A model generated the notes under the pieces. That model was not told the origin of the DNA, did no database searches, and saw only the letters and a list, made by a program, of their open reading frames with translations. 64,000 bases of DNA from Tuberibacillus sp. Marseille-P3662 (lineage in GTDB: Bacteria; Bacillota; Bacilli; Bacillales; Sporolactobacillaceae): NCBI RefSeq assembly GCF_900178005.1, contig NZ_FXBS01000006.1, forward strand, positions 1,521,585 through 1,585,584. The letters are read 5' to 3'. This document shows positions 35,794 to 44,358 of this stretch, piece after piece; positions within the stretch are counted from its first letter, which is position 1, and each line of letters begins with the position of its first letter. Both the position numbers and the translations under genes were made by a program.

Positions 35794-35957
35794 ATAAAAA
35801 AAGCCACCCAGCAAAGTGGGTGGCTTAAGGGACAAAGTTTTAATACAATGACCATCATTCGTAATACCACGCCACTTCCCCACGCTAGTATTACCTAGTT
35901 CAGGTCCAAAGGGTCGAATAAAATCTCTCAGCTTTTGACAGCTCCCCTAGTGGTGAC
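35794..35957 (-). promoter_or_regulatory. TPP riboswitch with terminator
   Basis: The minus-strand RNA shows the conserved thi-box in order: ACTAGGGGAGC, GCTGAGAG, GACCCTTTGGACCTGAACTA, GGTAATACTAGCG and GGGAAGTGG (aptamer about 35867-35955). A perfect 10-bp terminator stem AAGCCACCCA/TGGGTGGCTT with U run lies at 35794-35826, just before the permease ribosome site. Thiamine pyrophosphate should therefore switch off the permease-LuxE-LuxC-SDR operon by early termination. Confidence 0.96.
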
Positions 35958-35973
35958 TTTTTCAGTTTTTATA

Positions 35974-36003
35974 ATATTAGCACCTGATGGCTAACATCGT
36001 CAA
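35974..36003 (-). promoter_or_regulatory. Candidate SigA promoter of the TPP operon
   Basis: On the minus strand, TTGACG (35998-36003) and TAATAT (35974-35979) have an 18-base spacer, placing the transcript start just upstream of the aptamer. The -35 box overlaps the stop codon of the preceding thiolase gene. Confidence 0.6.
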
Positions 36004-37190
36004 TGAATAGATGGGTCCTGCGTTTGAACCCGTTTGACCAACACGGCGGTTCCGATACCGCCGCCAATGCCCATTGTCGCCACACCATATTGCTGATCTT
36101 CCATGATTAATTCATGAACGAGGCGCGTCATAATCACCCCACCGCTCGCGCCATACGGATGCCCTAATGCAATCGCACCGCCGCCTCTATTCACCTTATA
36201 TTCGGGTATATGTAATAACCTAAGGGAGGCCAATACTTGTGACGCAAAAGCTTCATTCAACTCAAATCTATCAATAGCTTCAATGGTCAGTTGATGTCTA
36301 TTAAGCAATTCGGTGACTGCTGGAACGGGTCCCATTCCCGGTAAGTTAGGATCCACACCAATAGAAACAGCATCCACGACTTCGGCCATAGGCTGTAAGC
36401 CAAACGCCTTGGCCTTTGCTTCTGACATCATTAAGACCGCACTTGCCCCATCATTCATTGGACAAGCATTCCCCGCAGTGACCGTCCCCTGTTGTCCATT
36501 GTCCGCAAAAAGGGGTGGGAGTCGACGAAATAAGCGATATAATGATCCGCTCCGCGGACATTCATCGACCATTAAATCATTATGGTCATGCGTACTAACG
36601 GCTATCATCTCGTTATTAAAACGACCCGTTTTGATAGAATGAGTGGCTTTCTCGTGACTATTCATAGCGTAAGCATCCTGGTCTTCTCGTGTGATGTTAT
36701 AATGTTGAGCGACATTTTCCGCCGCTTGTCCCATATCAGGATCCCCGATTTGAGCAGGCGCAAATGGCGCCCGTACATAAAATTGCGGTGGTTGGACTTG
36801 ATGAATCGATTGTGGCCGAGCCATTTTCCATGGTGCTTGACTAACACTTTCCACACCACCAGCCACATACAAATCACCCGCCCCTGCTTGAATACAGCGC
36901 ATGGCATAGACGATTGCTTCCAGACCCGAACCACATTGACGATCAATGGTTACACCTGGAACCTTATAGGGAAAACCCGCTGTTAATGAAGCTAACCTCG
37001 CCATATTCCCGCCAGGTCCAACGACATTGCCTAATATAACATCATCAATGGCTTCAGGAACCACCTTCGCCTTGTTGATTAAAGCTTTCAGTACTTTGGC
37101 TGCTAATGTTTCTGGAGCAATCGATTTAAGCCTTCCATTTGCTCGACCAATCGGGGTTCTTAATGCTTGGACAATGACCGGACGATTCAT
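36000..37190 (-). CDS. yhfS: Thiolase-family protein (YhfS-like), second Cys missing
   Basis: A 396-residue thiolase. The acylated Cys is present in DRQCGSGLEA and the His in GHPYGASGG. However, the C-terminal motif normally reading C-x-GGG-x-G is MGIGGGIG here: the general-base cysteine is Gly (codon GGC). Condensation or thiolysis may be lost or altered. Gene order bioY-ligase-thiolase equals B. subtilis yhfU-yhfT-yhfS, a biotin-regulated operon of unclear function. Its start overlaps the ligase stop (ATGA). Confidence 0.83.
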   Translation of the reverse strand: MNRPVIVQALRTPIGRANGRLKSIAPETLAAKVLKALINKAKVVPEAIDDVILGNVVGPGGNMARLASLTAGFPYKVPGVTIDRQCGSGLEAIVYAMRCIQAGAGDLYVAGGVESVSQAPWKMARPQSIHQVQPPQFYVRAPFAPAQIGDPDMGQAAENVAQHYNITREDQDAYAMNSHEKATHSIKTGRFNNEMIAVSTHDHNDLMVDECPRSGSLYRLFRRLPPLFADNGQQGTVTAGNACPMNDGASAVLMMSEAKAKAFGLQPMAEVVDAVSIGVDPNLPGMGPVPAVTELLNRHQLTIEAIDRFELNEAFASQVLASLRLLHIPEYKVNRGGGAIALGHPYGASGGVIMTRLVHELIMEDQQYGVATMGIGGGIGTAVLVKRVQTQDPSIH

Positions 37191-38674
37191 ATTTTAAAAC
37201 CATCCCTCTCTTCTAACATGTCTATTAATTGACGCCGGGCTAATTTGCCGCTATTCGTCAAAGGTAAGGTTGGTATGACTTCAATCCTTCTTGGAACCTC
37301 ATGTATTGGCAAATGATCTCGGCAATATTGTCGTAAGTGCTTCATGTTAATCGAATCGGCCAATGCTTGTTCAATCACAAGGATAGGAATCCTTCCCCAA
37401 AGATGGTGTGATAAACCGACCACCGCCAAATTATCAATACCTGGATAACGCCGAATGACCGTCTCAACGGACTCCGGGTAGACATTCCATCCACCCGTGA
37501 TAAACATATTTCTTTCTCTGCCGACAATGTATAAATAACCATCTTCCATATAGCCTAAATCACCGGTTGTAAAATAGTTGCCGAGAAAATGATCCCGATT
37601 TTTCTCTGGGCTATCAAGATACCCTGAAAACATCATATCGCTTTTCACATAAACCCGGCCGACTTCTCCATCAAGACAACGCTGATGTTGCTGATTGCTA
37701 ATGAATAAAGAGACACCTGAAAATGGGACACCCACAGAATCAGGGGCCTTATGAGCATGCTCTGGTGAACGGTAAGCAACAAAACTCAATTCGGATGCGC
37801 CATAAAATTCATATAGACGAGTCGACGGTAACCACGCTCTAAATTGCTCTCGATCAGCCGGCTTTAATTGATCCCCGGAGACAATCACCGATTTAAGGGA
37901 GTCGGGAGCCGATGTTACGGGTTCAAATTGAACACCCGATAACAACATGGTCAGCATGGTTGGCACAACGTACAGATCCGTCAATTGATCTTCTTGACAC
38001 CAATGTAACCATCCACTGGGAGACAATCCTTGTCTGATATAAGCCGTCCCACCCACTGTTACGGTCTGAATTAACGCAAAAAAGTTTAAAGAATGCTCTA
38101 AGGGACCCGGAATACCAACCCGATCCAATCGGGATAAGCGGAAAACAGACTGACCTCTTATTAAACTATTCACCCATGATTCATGATCTCTGATAAATGG
38201 CTTCGGAAGTCCAGTCGTCCCACTGGTAAAACTTAAATAGAACGGACTTTGAGGGGATACATCTGAAATACCGTCACCTTCGTTATACTTAGTCATTAAC
38301 AGTTCGTCCCTATATACAATACGCTTAACTTCATCCTCCATCCACGGTTGATAGAAGGCCTGGTCAATAATAAGGAGATCTAATTGGATTTTCTTTAAAA
38401 TACCTAGCAACTGGTCATTCGTCCATTTACGATCCAATGGGGCGATGACTTTCCCTGATAGAATTGTCCCCAGTGACATTTCAATCATCGTTTCATGATC
38501 CCGTGTTAGCACCCCAACGCGTCCAACACCTATCTGAAACGACTCTAACATCTTTTTAATATGTAACAAGCGATGGTAGAGAGATTGATAGCTGTATGTC
38601 GTCCGCTCTGTCACGATAGCTTTATGATCCGGTTGCTGATATGCATGGTTACGCAACGGTTCTAGAACATTCAT
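37187..38674 (-). CDS. yhfT: AMP-dependent acyl ligase (YhfT-like)
   Basis: A 495-residue adenylate-forming enzyme: LSFTSGTTGLPKPF, YEFYGASELSF, NYFTTGDLGY, NMFITGGWNVYPESVE and the C-terminal Lys in NSGKLARRQ. It is shorter than long-chain acyl-CoA synthetases. By position it matches YhfT, which with BioY and YhfS is thought to serve biotin-precursor (perhaps pimelate-type acid) uptake or activation; this is inference from the BirA-controlled context. Nine bases separate it from bioY. Confidence 0.84.
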   Translation of the reverse strand: MNVLEPLRNHAYQQPDHKAIVTERTTYSYQSLYHRLLHIKKMLESFQIGVGRVGVLTRDHETMIEMSLGTILSGKVIAPLDRKWTNDQLLGILKKIQLDLLIIDQAFYQPWMEDEVKRIVYRDELLMTKYNEGDGISDVSPQSPFYLSFTSGTTGLPKPFIRDHESWVNSLIRGQSVFRLSRLDRVGIPGPLEHSLNFFALIQTVTVGGTAYIRQGLSPSGWLHWCQEDQLTDLYVVPTMLTMLLSGVQFEPVTSAPDSLKSVIVSGDQLKPADREQFRAWLPSTRLYEFYGASELSFVAYRSPEHAHKAPDSVGVPFSGVSLFISNQQHQRCLDGEVGRVYVKSDMMFSGYLDSPEKNRDHFLGNYFTTGDLGYMEDGYLYIVGRERNMFITGGWNVYPESVETVIRRYPGIDNLAVVGLSHHLWGRIPILVIEQALADSINMKHLRQYCRDHLPIHEVPRRIEVIPTLPLTNSGKLARRQLIDMLEERDGFKI

Positions 38675-38683
38675 GGTATCACC

Positions 38684-39250
38684 TCATCCAGCTTGTTTGC
38701 GCTCTTTAATATCATAATTGATAGAAGATGTTATCCGGTATAACCTCATGGCAAGCCATGATGATAGCATCACTTTTACAAGATCACCTGGAAGAAAAGC
38801 TAGATTACTCAACATAAAAGGAATGGCTTCTGTCTGGGTCATAACGACCGCATACGAAATCCCACAAATATAGATCACGAATATGCCGCCGACCACATTG
38901 GCCATTATCATTTTCCAAATTTTCTTAGCCCCACATATATGACTGAGGCCTCCAATGACAAAAGCAGCGATGGGATAACTTAACACATAGCCGCCACTGT
39001 AGCCTAGCAAAACACCCATGCCACCGCGGAATCCAGACAAAATGGGGACACCGATCGCAACTAAAATGACAAATAGAAACAAACTCATAAAACCTTTTCG
39101 AGCGCCTAACACATTTCCTGCCAGCATTACGCCAAGGGTCTGCAAAGTGATCGGAACAGGAATAAATGGGAGGGGGATCCCTGGTATCACTCCTAAAGCT
39201 GCCATAAATGCTGTGAATAAAGCCGTGTAAATGATCGCCCTTAATCGCAC
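38684..39250 (-). CDS. bioY: Biotin transporter substrate-binding (S) component
   Basis: A 188-residue membrane protein with about six hydrophobic segments and the BioY pattern TLGVMLAGNVLGARKG and FRGGMGVLLGYSGGYVLSYPIA. It binds biotin with high affinity and may work with or without ECF AT modules. RBS AAAGGAAG before ATG 39250. It is the first gene of an operon whose promoter is covered by a BirA box. Confidence 0.92.
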   Translation of the reverse strand: MRLRAIIYTALFTAFMAALGVIPGIPLPFIPVPITLQTLGVMLAGNVLGARKGFMSLFLFVILVAIGVPILSGFRGGMGVLLGYSGGYVLSYPIAAFVIGGLSHICGAKKIWKMIMANVVGGIFVIYICGISYAVVMTQTEAIPFMLSNLAFLPGDLVKVMLSSWLAMRLYRITSSINYDIKERKQAG

Positions 39251-39284
39251 ATCGATCTTCCTTTCTTATGTTAAAATGTTTAAT

Positions 39285-39322
39285 TGTTAACCATTCTATA
39301 ATACAAGTTAACATTTTGACAA
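39285..39322 (-). promoter_or_regulatory. BirA operator overlapping the bioY promoter
   Basis: TGTTAAC (39285-39291), 15 bases, GTTAACA (39307-39313): a perfect BirA box. The promoter on the minus strand is TTGTCA (39317-39322) with a 16-base spacer to TATAGA (39295-39300), inside the operator, so biotinyl-AMP-loaded BirA would block transcription. Confidence 0.9.
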
Positions 39323-39374
39323 GAGAGTCAGTTGGGGTGAATTTGAATGTTTCCAATTCTCTAGAAAGAAAAAA

Positions 39375-39399
39375 ACTGACCCCCAATCATAGGGTCAGT
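39375..39399 (-). terminator. Second terminator downstream of csp
   Basis: ACTGACCC / GGGTCAGT hairpin followed on the minus strand by a run of T (A run 39368-39374). It backs up the terminator at 39453 and insulates the bioY promoter. Confidence 0.7.
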
Positions 39400-39452
39400 A
39401 AGGTCTGGATAACGAGTATGCTTCTCATGGTCCGAATCAAATCTAATATCAT

Positions 39453-39482
39453 AAAAAAAAGCACCCAATTGGGTGCTTTTTT
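39453..39482. terminator. Bidirectional terminator after csp
   Basis: The palindrome GCACCCAATTGGGTGC is flanked by an A run and a T run, 12 bases after the csp stop. Confidence 0.85.
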
Positions 39483-39493
39483 GCTAAGTCAAT

Positions 39494-39694
39494 TTATTGC
39501 TTTTCAACGTTAGCTGCTTGTGGTCCACGGTTGCCTTCAACGATTTCAAAAGAAACCTTTTGGTTTTCTTCTAATGTTTTGAAGCCTTCTTCTTGAATAG
39601 CTGAGAAGTGTACGAAAACATCATCTTGACCTTCAACCTCGATGAAACCGAAACCTTTGTCTGCGTTAAACCATTTTACTGTACCTTGTACCAT
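39494..39694 (-). CDS. csp: Cold-shock protein (CspA/CspB family)
   Basis: A 66-residue single-domain RNA chaperone with RNP1 KGFGFIEV and RNP2 DVFVHF and the start [14 protein letters not shown] 39694 follows CAGGAGGAAATT. A roughly 120-base untranslated leader to the promoter at 39823-39852 fits the temperature-sensing leaders of this family. Confidence 0.96.
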   Translation of the reverse strand: MVQGTVKWFNADKGFGFIEVEGQDDVFVHFSAIQEEGFKTLEENQKVSFEIVEGNRGPQAANVEKQ

Positions 39695-39822
39695 AATTTC
39701 CTCCTGCGTGGCTTCCAACCACATTGTATTACCAATTCTTGCTCAAATAATCATTTTTCAAGACGAAACACTTCAGAAGCTATTCATTCTTTCCATCATA
39801 CCGAACAAAATTAGTTAACTAC

Positions 39823-39852
39823 AGTATAGCAGGGAGCCAAAATAATTGTCAA
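39823..39852 (-). promoter_or_regulatory. SigA promoter of csp
   Basis: On the minus strand, TTGACA (39847-39852) and TATACT (39823-39828), spacer 18. Confidence 0.8.
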
Positions 39853-39869
39853 TGGTTTTTATTATTTTA

Positions 39870-40074
39870 TCAGCGAGATATGCCGATAAAAATAATACCG
39901 ATCACCAACACGATACTGTAAACCATCGTCATGCGGGATTGTTGTTGTTCTTTTAATATAAATATGCCGAACATCATGCCAATCCATGCCGCCATCTGAT
40001 TGTTTCTGCAATCAGTTCCAAGTCGCATGAATGATTGATGACGCAATGACGAGCAGTAATGCAAGCAGCTGCAT
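39870..40074 (-). pseudogene. Remnant of an EamA/DMT-type transporter
   Basis: From ATG 40072-40074 a frame reads MQLLALLLVIASSIIHATWN, the typical beginning of an EamA-family permease, and hits TGA. Shifting frame, the sequence continues QMAAWIGMMFGIFILKEQQQ and a hydrophobic end IVLVIGIIFIGISR, like the last part of such transporters. The whole middle (about 200 residues) is gone. This is a deleted, frameshifted gene; no function expected. Confidence 0.65.
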
Positions 40075-40083
40075 AAGCGTGCC

Positions 40084-41067
40084 TTATTGATCAGCAGGAT
40101 AAACCAGACCGATTTGCTGCCGAGCACGCTCCAGAACACGAGCAGTCATCTTGGAATGGTCATATGAGTTGATAGTTGATTCCCGTTTACCCATTTTGAT
40201 GAGATCAATAAACGCCTTCATTTCATAATACATCGACGGCTGATCGTCCGGTTGTTTAATAGATTCTTGAGTGCCATCATGATACTGTATGGTCACGTCT
40301 CCAGGCTCAGATATTTTATCAATGATGATACTGCCGTTTTCACCTTGAATTTCTGCCGGCAAATGGGACGTTGTGATTTTGGAATGCATGACGACTGCAT
40401 CCATGTCATCATAATGAGCAAGCACACTCCCCTCACCATCAACGCCGGATTCAAGGGTCACACCTGTCGCCTGAACATGATTGGGCTCTCCAAATAACAC
40501 GACCATAGGGTAGAGACAATAGACACCTAGATCCATTAATGAGCCATTGGACAGTTCGGGTTTAAAGGCATTCAAGACCTCACCTTGCTTATAAGCGTCA
40601 TAACGGGATGAATACTTACAAAAACTTGCGAAATAACGGCGCACGGTTCCAATCTTATGTAAATGGTCCCTAATACTTTGGAAGTTAGGGAGAAGCGTCG
40701 TCTTCATGGCTTCCATGAGCAATACGTCATGACGCTTGGCCGCACTGATCATCGCTTCCACCTCTGCTGTGTTGGACGCCAGCGGTTTTTCACACAGAAC
40801 ATGTTTGCCATGATTCATAAACAGAATGGACTGCTCAGCATGATAAGCATTCGGGCTGGCAATATAGACAGCATCAATCGCTTCACTATTCGCCATATCA
40901 TGAAGATCAGTAAAGGTGTCTCGGACACCATATTTTTCGGCAAACGCCGCCGCTTTCTCTCCACTTCTTGAATAAACAGCCGTCAACTGAAAGTCCTCAA
41001 TCTCACTCGCTGCATTAATCAATCTTTCTGTAATCCAGTTCGTTCCTATAACACCAAATCGTATCAT
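40084..41067 (-). CDS. Gfo/Idh/MocA-family oxidoreductase (YulF-like)
   Basis: A 327-residue NAD(P)-dependent dehydrogenase: the N-terminal Rossmann start VIGTNWITERLI, IASPNAYHAEQ and the catalytic CEKPLASN, then a C-terminal alpha/beta domain. The wording is close to B. subtilis YulF, whose substrate (probably a sugar or inositol derivative) is not established. No sugar genes are adjacent. Confidence 0.83.
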   Translation of the reverse strand: MIRFGVIGTNWITERLINAASEIEDFQLTAVYSRSGEKAAAFAEKYGVRDTFTDLHDMANSEAIDAVYIASPNAYHAEQSILFMNHGKHVLCEKPLASNTAEVEAMISAAKRHDVLLMEAMKTTLLPNFQSIRDHLHKIGTVRRYFASFCKYSSRYDAYKQGEVLNAFKPELSNGSLMDLGVYCLYPMVVLFGEPNHVQATGVTLESGVDGEGSVLAHYDDMDAVVMHSKITTSHLPAEIQGENGSIIIDKISEPGDVTIQYHDGTQESIKQPDDQPSMYYEMKAFIDLIKMGKRESTINSYDHSKMTARVLERARQQIGLVYPADQ

Positions 41068-41091
41068 GATCCATTCACCTGACCTTTATTG

Positions 41092-41601
41092 TCAATTTTC
41101 AGTGCTGGTCACCCTATAAATCAACGCATCACCGACATGTAAACGAACGGTTTTGTCATAAAACAGACCTGCTTTTTTGGCCACAAATATGGAAGCTGGG
41201 TGATTGGGATTGATGATGGAAATGAGTTGATTCAGTTTTAAGTCATTTAATCCGTAATCCCGAAACCCTACGGCTGCTTCCTTCGCTAACCCTTGACCCC
41301 AATATTCAGGGACTAACCAATAGCCGATTTCCACTTCTTCCTGTCCATCGATCGTCTGCCTGATTAATCCAGCGTGCCCAATTAACCGGTTGTCCGGTTG
41401 ATAGACCATCGCATATAGTCCCAGCCCCTGTTCATATTCAGGTAAGATTCTATTTCTCATATGTTCTTCTGCTTCTTCATACGATTTAGGCTTCCCCATA
41501 CCAATATAACGGATCACGTCCTGATTCGCCCATAATGATGCGTAGAAATCGAGATCGTCCATCGTATAAGGTCTGAATAGCAGCCTGTCTGTTTCAATCA
41601 T
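41092..41601 (-). CDS. GNAT-family N-acetyltransferase (RimJ/RimL type)
   Basis: A 169-residue acetyl-CoA-dependent transferase: IETDRLLFRPYTMDD, the GHAGLIRQ and EIGYWLVPEYWGQGLAKEA segments (acetyl-CoA loop) and NHPASIFVAKKAGL. ATG 41601 lies behind AAAGGGG; a longer frame overlaps the upstream gene. Similar proteins acetylate protein N-termini or small amines. Confidence 0.85.
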   Translation of the reverse strand: MIETDRLLFRPYTMDDLDFYASLWANQDVIRYIGMGKPKSYEEAEEHMRNRILPEYEQGLGLYAMVYQPDNRLIGHAGLIRQTIDGQEEVEIGYWLVPEYWGQGLAKEAAVGFRDYGLNDLKLNQLISIINPNHPASIFVAKKAGLFYDKTVRLHVGDALIYRVTSTEN

Positions 41602-41623
41602 GACCTTTACCCCTTTTTTTCTA

Positions 41624-43333
41624 TTAATCTTTCTCGCCTTTTTCTTCATCAGATATTGTAACATCGATTTCTTTTACCTTCATTTTCAGGACAGGCGTTT
41701 CCATCTCGTTCGACTCAACAAAATGGATCGTCACGTGCATCCCAGACTTCAAAAAAATAGCCAATGGTTGTTTCTTGCTGGTGATACTATAAATGTGTTC
41801 TTTACCTTGAAGCATAAACTTGACGGTTGATTTTCCTTCGGTTTCTGATTTGTAAACATGCGATATAACGCCTTTTTCTTCACTTAAAATGCTTGTATCT
41901 GTCGGTACTGCTTGGTCTCCATCTGCACTTTGAACAATTGATGTTTTATAATGATTGAAGGCAGCTTGTTTATTTTCCGCAAAGCCTGTAATTTGCTCAT
42001 TATTAGCGTTAACCAATACGACTTGCCGGTACACATCATTGGCATCCATGAGCGGGACAACCCAAGTGAACTTTCCATAAAGGTAAAACAGACTTGGGGC
42101 ACCTCCGTCATATTTTTTCTCCCTGAAGGCCTTTTCTGCAACATCGATAGCTGACTTTCCGCTAATCCCCCCATTAGCCCCGTTGTAATAAGTGATGTTG
42201 CCTGTTCGTCCATTCATCATTGCGTAACCAACCATGGATCCGGAACTATTGTCAGGTCGAGTAAAATCAGTAAACCAGTTAAATCGCTTACCTTCATCGA
42301 AGACGCCTGTCACAGCATCGTAACCTTCCCAATCTGTTAATTGTTTAACATCTTTTTTGCCGAACCAAGCGTTTAATAAACCATGCCGATATTTCCCGTA
42401 CCATTCGCTTCTTTCTTCAGCGACATCCTCCGGAACAACTTGCTCGACGAACTTAGGTGTTGCTTGTTTATCGTATTTTTTCATGTCACCTGTTTTCGGA
42501 TCAACCATGACAACACCATCGACGACACGAATGTTGCGATAATTTGTATAGTGGCCATAACTTACAGCATAATAAGGCTTTCCATTCTTATCAGGTTCCA
42601 GTGATGCATCCATAATAATCATCCCTGGGTATCGATCCCTAACAAGGCGATTGAGGTTGTCACCAAAATAAGCATAAGGGGTGTATTTCATATCATACTT
42701 AACCATTTGAGCATCGGACCACTGATCTTGAGCACTCATCATAATATAACCCGGCGCTTGTTTTGCTTTCCACCATTTAAAGAAACCATCATATTCAATG
42801 GAAGACACCCATGTAAGATCACCATTAATATTTTGGATATGCGTCTCACCCAATGTATAATAAGATGCATTATCTAGTTTACCGATAAGTTTTTCTGATT
42901 TATAGCGAGCGTATTCCTTTGGGACTACCGGGATATGTTTTTCATTCATATCTTTAGCCGGTTGTTCAACTACTTCAACTTTCTTTGAAGCAATATCATA
43001 TTTATCATCGGCTAACGTAAAAGGATAGAGAAACAACATAACGAACCAAGCAATAATGAATAAAGATCCGATCGCCGAACCACTTTTGCCCCCTGATTGA
43101 CGACTTAACGCATCCACGACTAATAGTATTCCAACGATTAAACCATAATAGAGAAATATCGCTGAGAATGATACATCGACTAACCCAAAATAAAAATAAA
43201 ACACGGTGACTAGAGCGCCCACAATGAGCCGTAAAGCTTGTTCAAAGTAAAATTTTTTTCCGCTTTCCTTACGCCACCGACTTGGAATGAGTGATACAAA
43301 TAAGAAGCTTAAAAGATAAACAGTAAAAGTCAT
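41624..43333 (-). CDS. Membrane-anchored protein of unknown function
   Basis: A 569-residue protein. The first ~115 residues carry four hydrophobic segments (MTFTVYLLSFLFVSLI, LIVGALVTVFYFYFG, FLYYGLIVGILLVVD, IGSLFIIAWFVMLFLYPF). The remaining ~450 residues are hydrophilic and probably outside the cell, with aromatic-rich stretches such as YDGFFKWWKAKQ and a C-terminal beta-rich domain. I do not recognise a characterised family and see no catalytic motif. It is co-directional with the GNAT gene, 22 bases away. Confidence 0.8.
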   Translation of the reverse strand: MTFTVYLLSFLFVSLIPSRWRKESGKKFYFEQALRLIVGALVTVFYFYFGLVDVSFSAIFLYYGLIVGILLVVDALSRQSGGKSGSAIGSLFIIAWFVMLFLYPFTLADDKYDIASKKVEVVEQPAKDMNEKHIPVVPKEYARYKSEKLIGKLDNASYYTLGETHIQNINGDLTWVSSIEYDGFFKWWKAKQAPGYIMMSAQDQWSDAQMVKYDMKYTPYAYFGDNLNRLVRDRYPGMIIMDASLEPDKNGKPYYAVSYGHYTNYRNIRVVDGVVMVDPKTGDMKKYDKQATPKFVEQVVPEDVAEERSEWYGKYRHGLLNAWFGKKDVKQLTDWEGYDAVTGVFDEGKRFNWFTDFTRPDNSSGSMVGYAMMNGRTGNITYYNGANGGISGKSAIDVAEKAFREKKYDGGAPSLFYLYGKFTWVVPLMDANDVYRQVVLVNANNEQITGFAENKQAAFNHYKTSIVQSADGDQAVPTDTSILSEEKGVISHVYKSETEGKSTVKFMLQGKEHIYSITSKKQPLAIFLKSGMHVTIHFVESNEMETPVLKMKVKEIDVTISDEEKGEKD

Positions 43334-43423
43334 CAGTCCAACCCTTTCTATGATGTTTCTGTAACACCTATGATCATATTACGATTTACATAGGTTAAGG
43401 TTCCCAAGTAAAGTTTGTCTTCA

Positions 43424-43452
43424 TTGACAAAAAACCGTCCAGACGGTACAAT
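43424..43452 (+). promoter_or_regulatory. Promoter with embedded TetR operator
   Basis: TTGACA (43424-43429) and TACAAT (43447-43452), spacer 17. A perfect dyad ACCGTC-CA-GACGGT (43434-43447) fills the spacer, so the TetR protein encoded directly downstream should repress its own operon. Confidence 0.88.
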
Positions 43453-43484
43453 AAATTTAGATCAAAAAAGAAAGGAAACCATTT

Positions 43485-44024
43485 ATGACCAAAATCAATA
43501 CCCGATTAAAAATTTTAGACGCGGCATCCCAAATTGTTCACTCAGATGGCATATTTGATATGACCCTTGATGCGGTTGCTGAACAAGCGGATATGAGTAA
43601 AGGTGGATTGCTATATCACTTCCCCTCTAAAGAAGCTTTGATTAAGGGAATGGTTCAGCATTTAAGTCAAAACTATATTGATAATATTAAAACGGATGCC
43701 GATCACGATCAGTCAGATCAAGGTAAATGGACGAGAGCCTTCATCAAAGAAACCTATCGGCAAAGTGCCTCGAATCAAGAGATGAATGCGGGCTTGCTTG
43801 CGGCTCTCGCTATTAATCCTGATTTACTCGAACCCATGCGGGAGGCTTATAAGGAATGGCAGAACAACATTGAAAATGACGGCCTCGACACCGTTAACGC
43901 GACAATTTTGCGACTGGCTGGTGACGGTCTATGGTTTTCTGAATTATTTGGTCTAGCCCCATTAAATGATGATTTGCGTAACCGTGTCTTAGAAGCGTTA
44001 ATGAATTTTACCAAGGAGGGATAG
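43485..44024 (+). CDS. TetR-family repressor
   Basis: A 179-residue regulator with the N-terminal TetR helix-turn-helix (LDAVAEQADMSKGGLLYHFPSKEAL, residues ~27-51) and a helical ligand-binding domain. It is followed four bases later by an SMR efflux gene and preceded by a dyad operator in the promoter. It most likely controls efflux of a cationic or lipophilic compound that also acts as inducer. Confidence 0.92.
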   Translation: MTKINTRLKILDAASQIVHSDGIFDMTLDAVAEQADMSKGGLLYHFPSKEALIKGMVQHLSQNYIDNIKTDADHDQSDQGKWTRAFIKETYRQSASNQEMNAGLLAALAINPDLLEPMREAYKEWQNNIENDGLDTVNATILRLAGDGLWFSELFGLAPLNDDLRNRVLEALMNFTKEG

Positions 44025-44028
44025 GATT

Positions 44029-44358
44029 ATGAAAGGTATGGTGTTTCTCCTTATTGCTGTTATTTGCGAGGTGGTTGGGACAACGGCTTTGAAGTCTAGC
44101 TCTGGATTTAGTCGATTAGGTCCTTCTACGATTGTTGTTCTCAGTTATACCCTCTCTTTTTATCTGTTAGGGTTGTCTCTTAAAACGGTTCCTTTAGGTA
44201 TTGGCTATGCTTTATGGTCAGGGATCGGAACAGCCTTAACAATCATAATCGGCATTGTTGTCTGGAAGGAAGCCTTCTCTCCGGCACATGTCTTTGGTAT
44301 TCTATTGATTCTTTTTGGTGTTGTGATCCTGAATTTGAATCAATCAGCAGCCGCATGA
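44029..44358 (+). CDS. Small multidrug resistance (SMR/EmrE-family) efflux protein
   Basis: A 109-residue, four-helix proton-coupled antiporter. The essential membrane Glu is at position 14 (VICEVVGTTAL), and the signature PLGIGYALWSGIGTALT is present. It is translated with the TetR gene. A single gene suggests a homodimer. The 160 bases after it hold no supported gene. Confidence 0.92.
   Translation: MKGMVFLLIAVICEVVGTTALKSSSGFSRLGPSTIVVLSYTLSFYLLGLSLKTVPLGIGYALWSGIGTALTIIIGIVVWKEAFSPAHVFGILLILFGVVILNLNQSAAA

Noticed and set aside
43366-43395. Inverted repeat ACCTATG-N16-CATAGGT between the divergent genes
   Set aside because: Short arms and wide spacing; the TetR operator at 43434-43447 explains regulation better.
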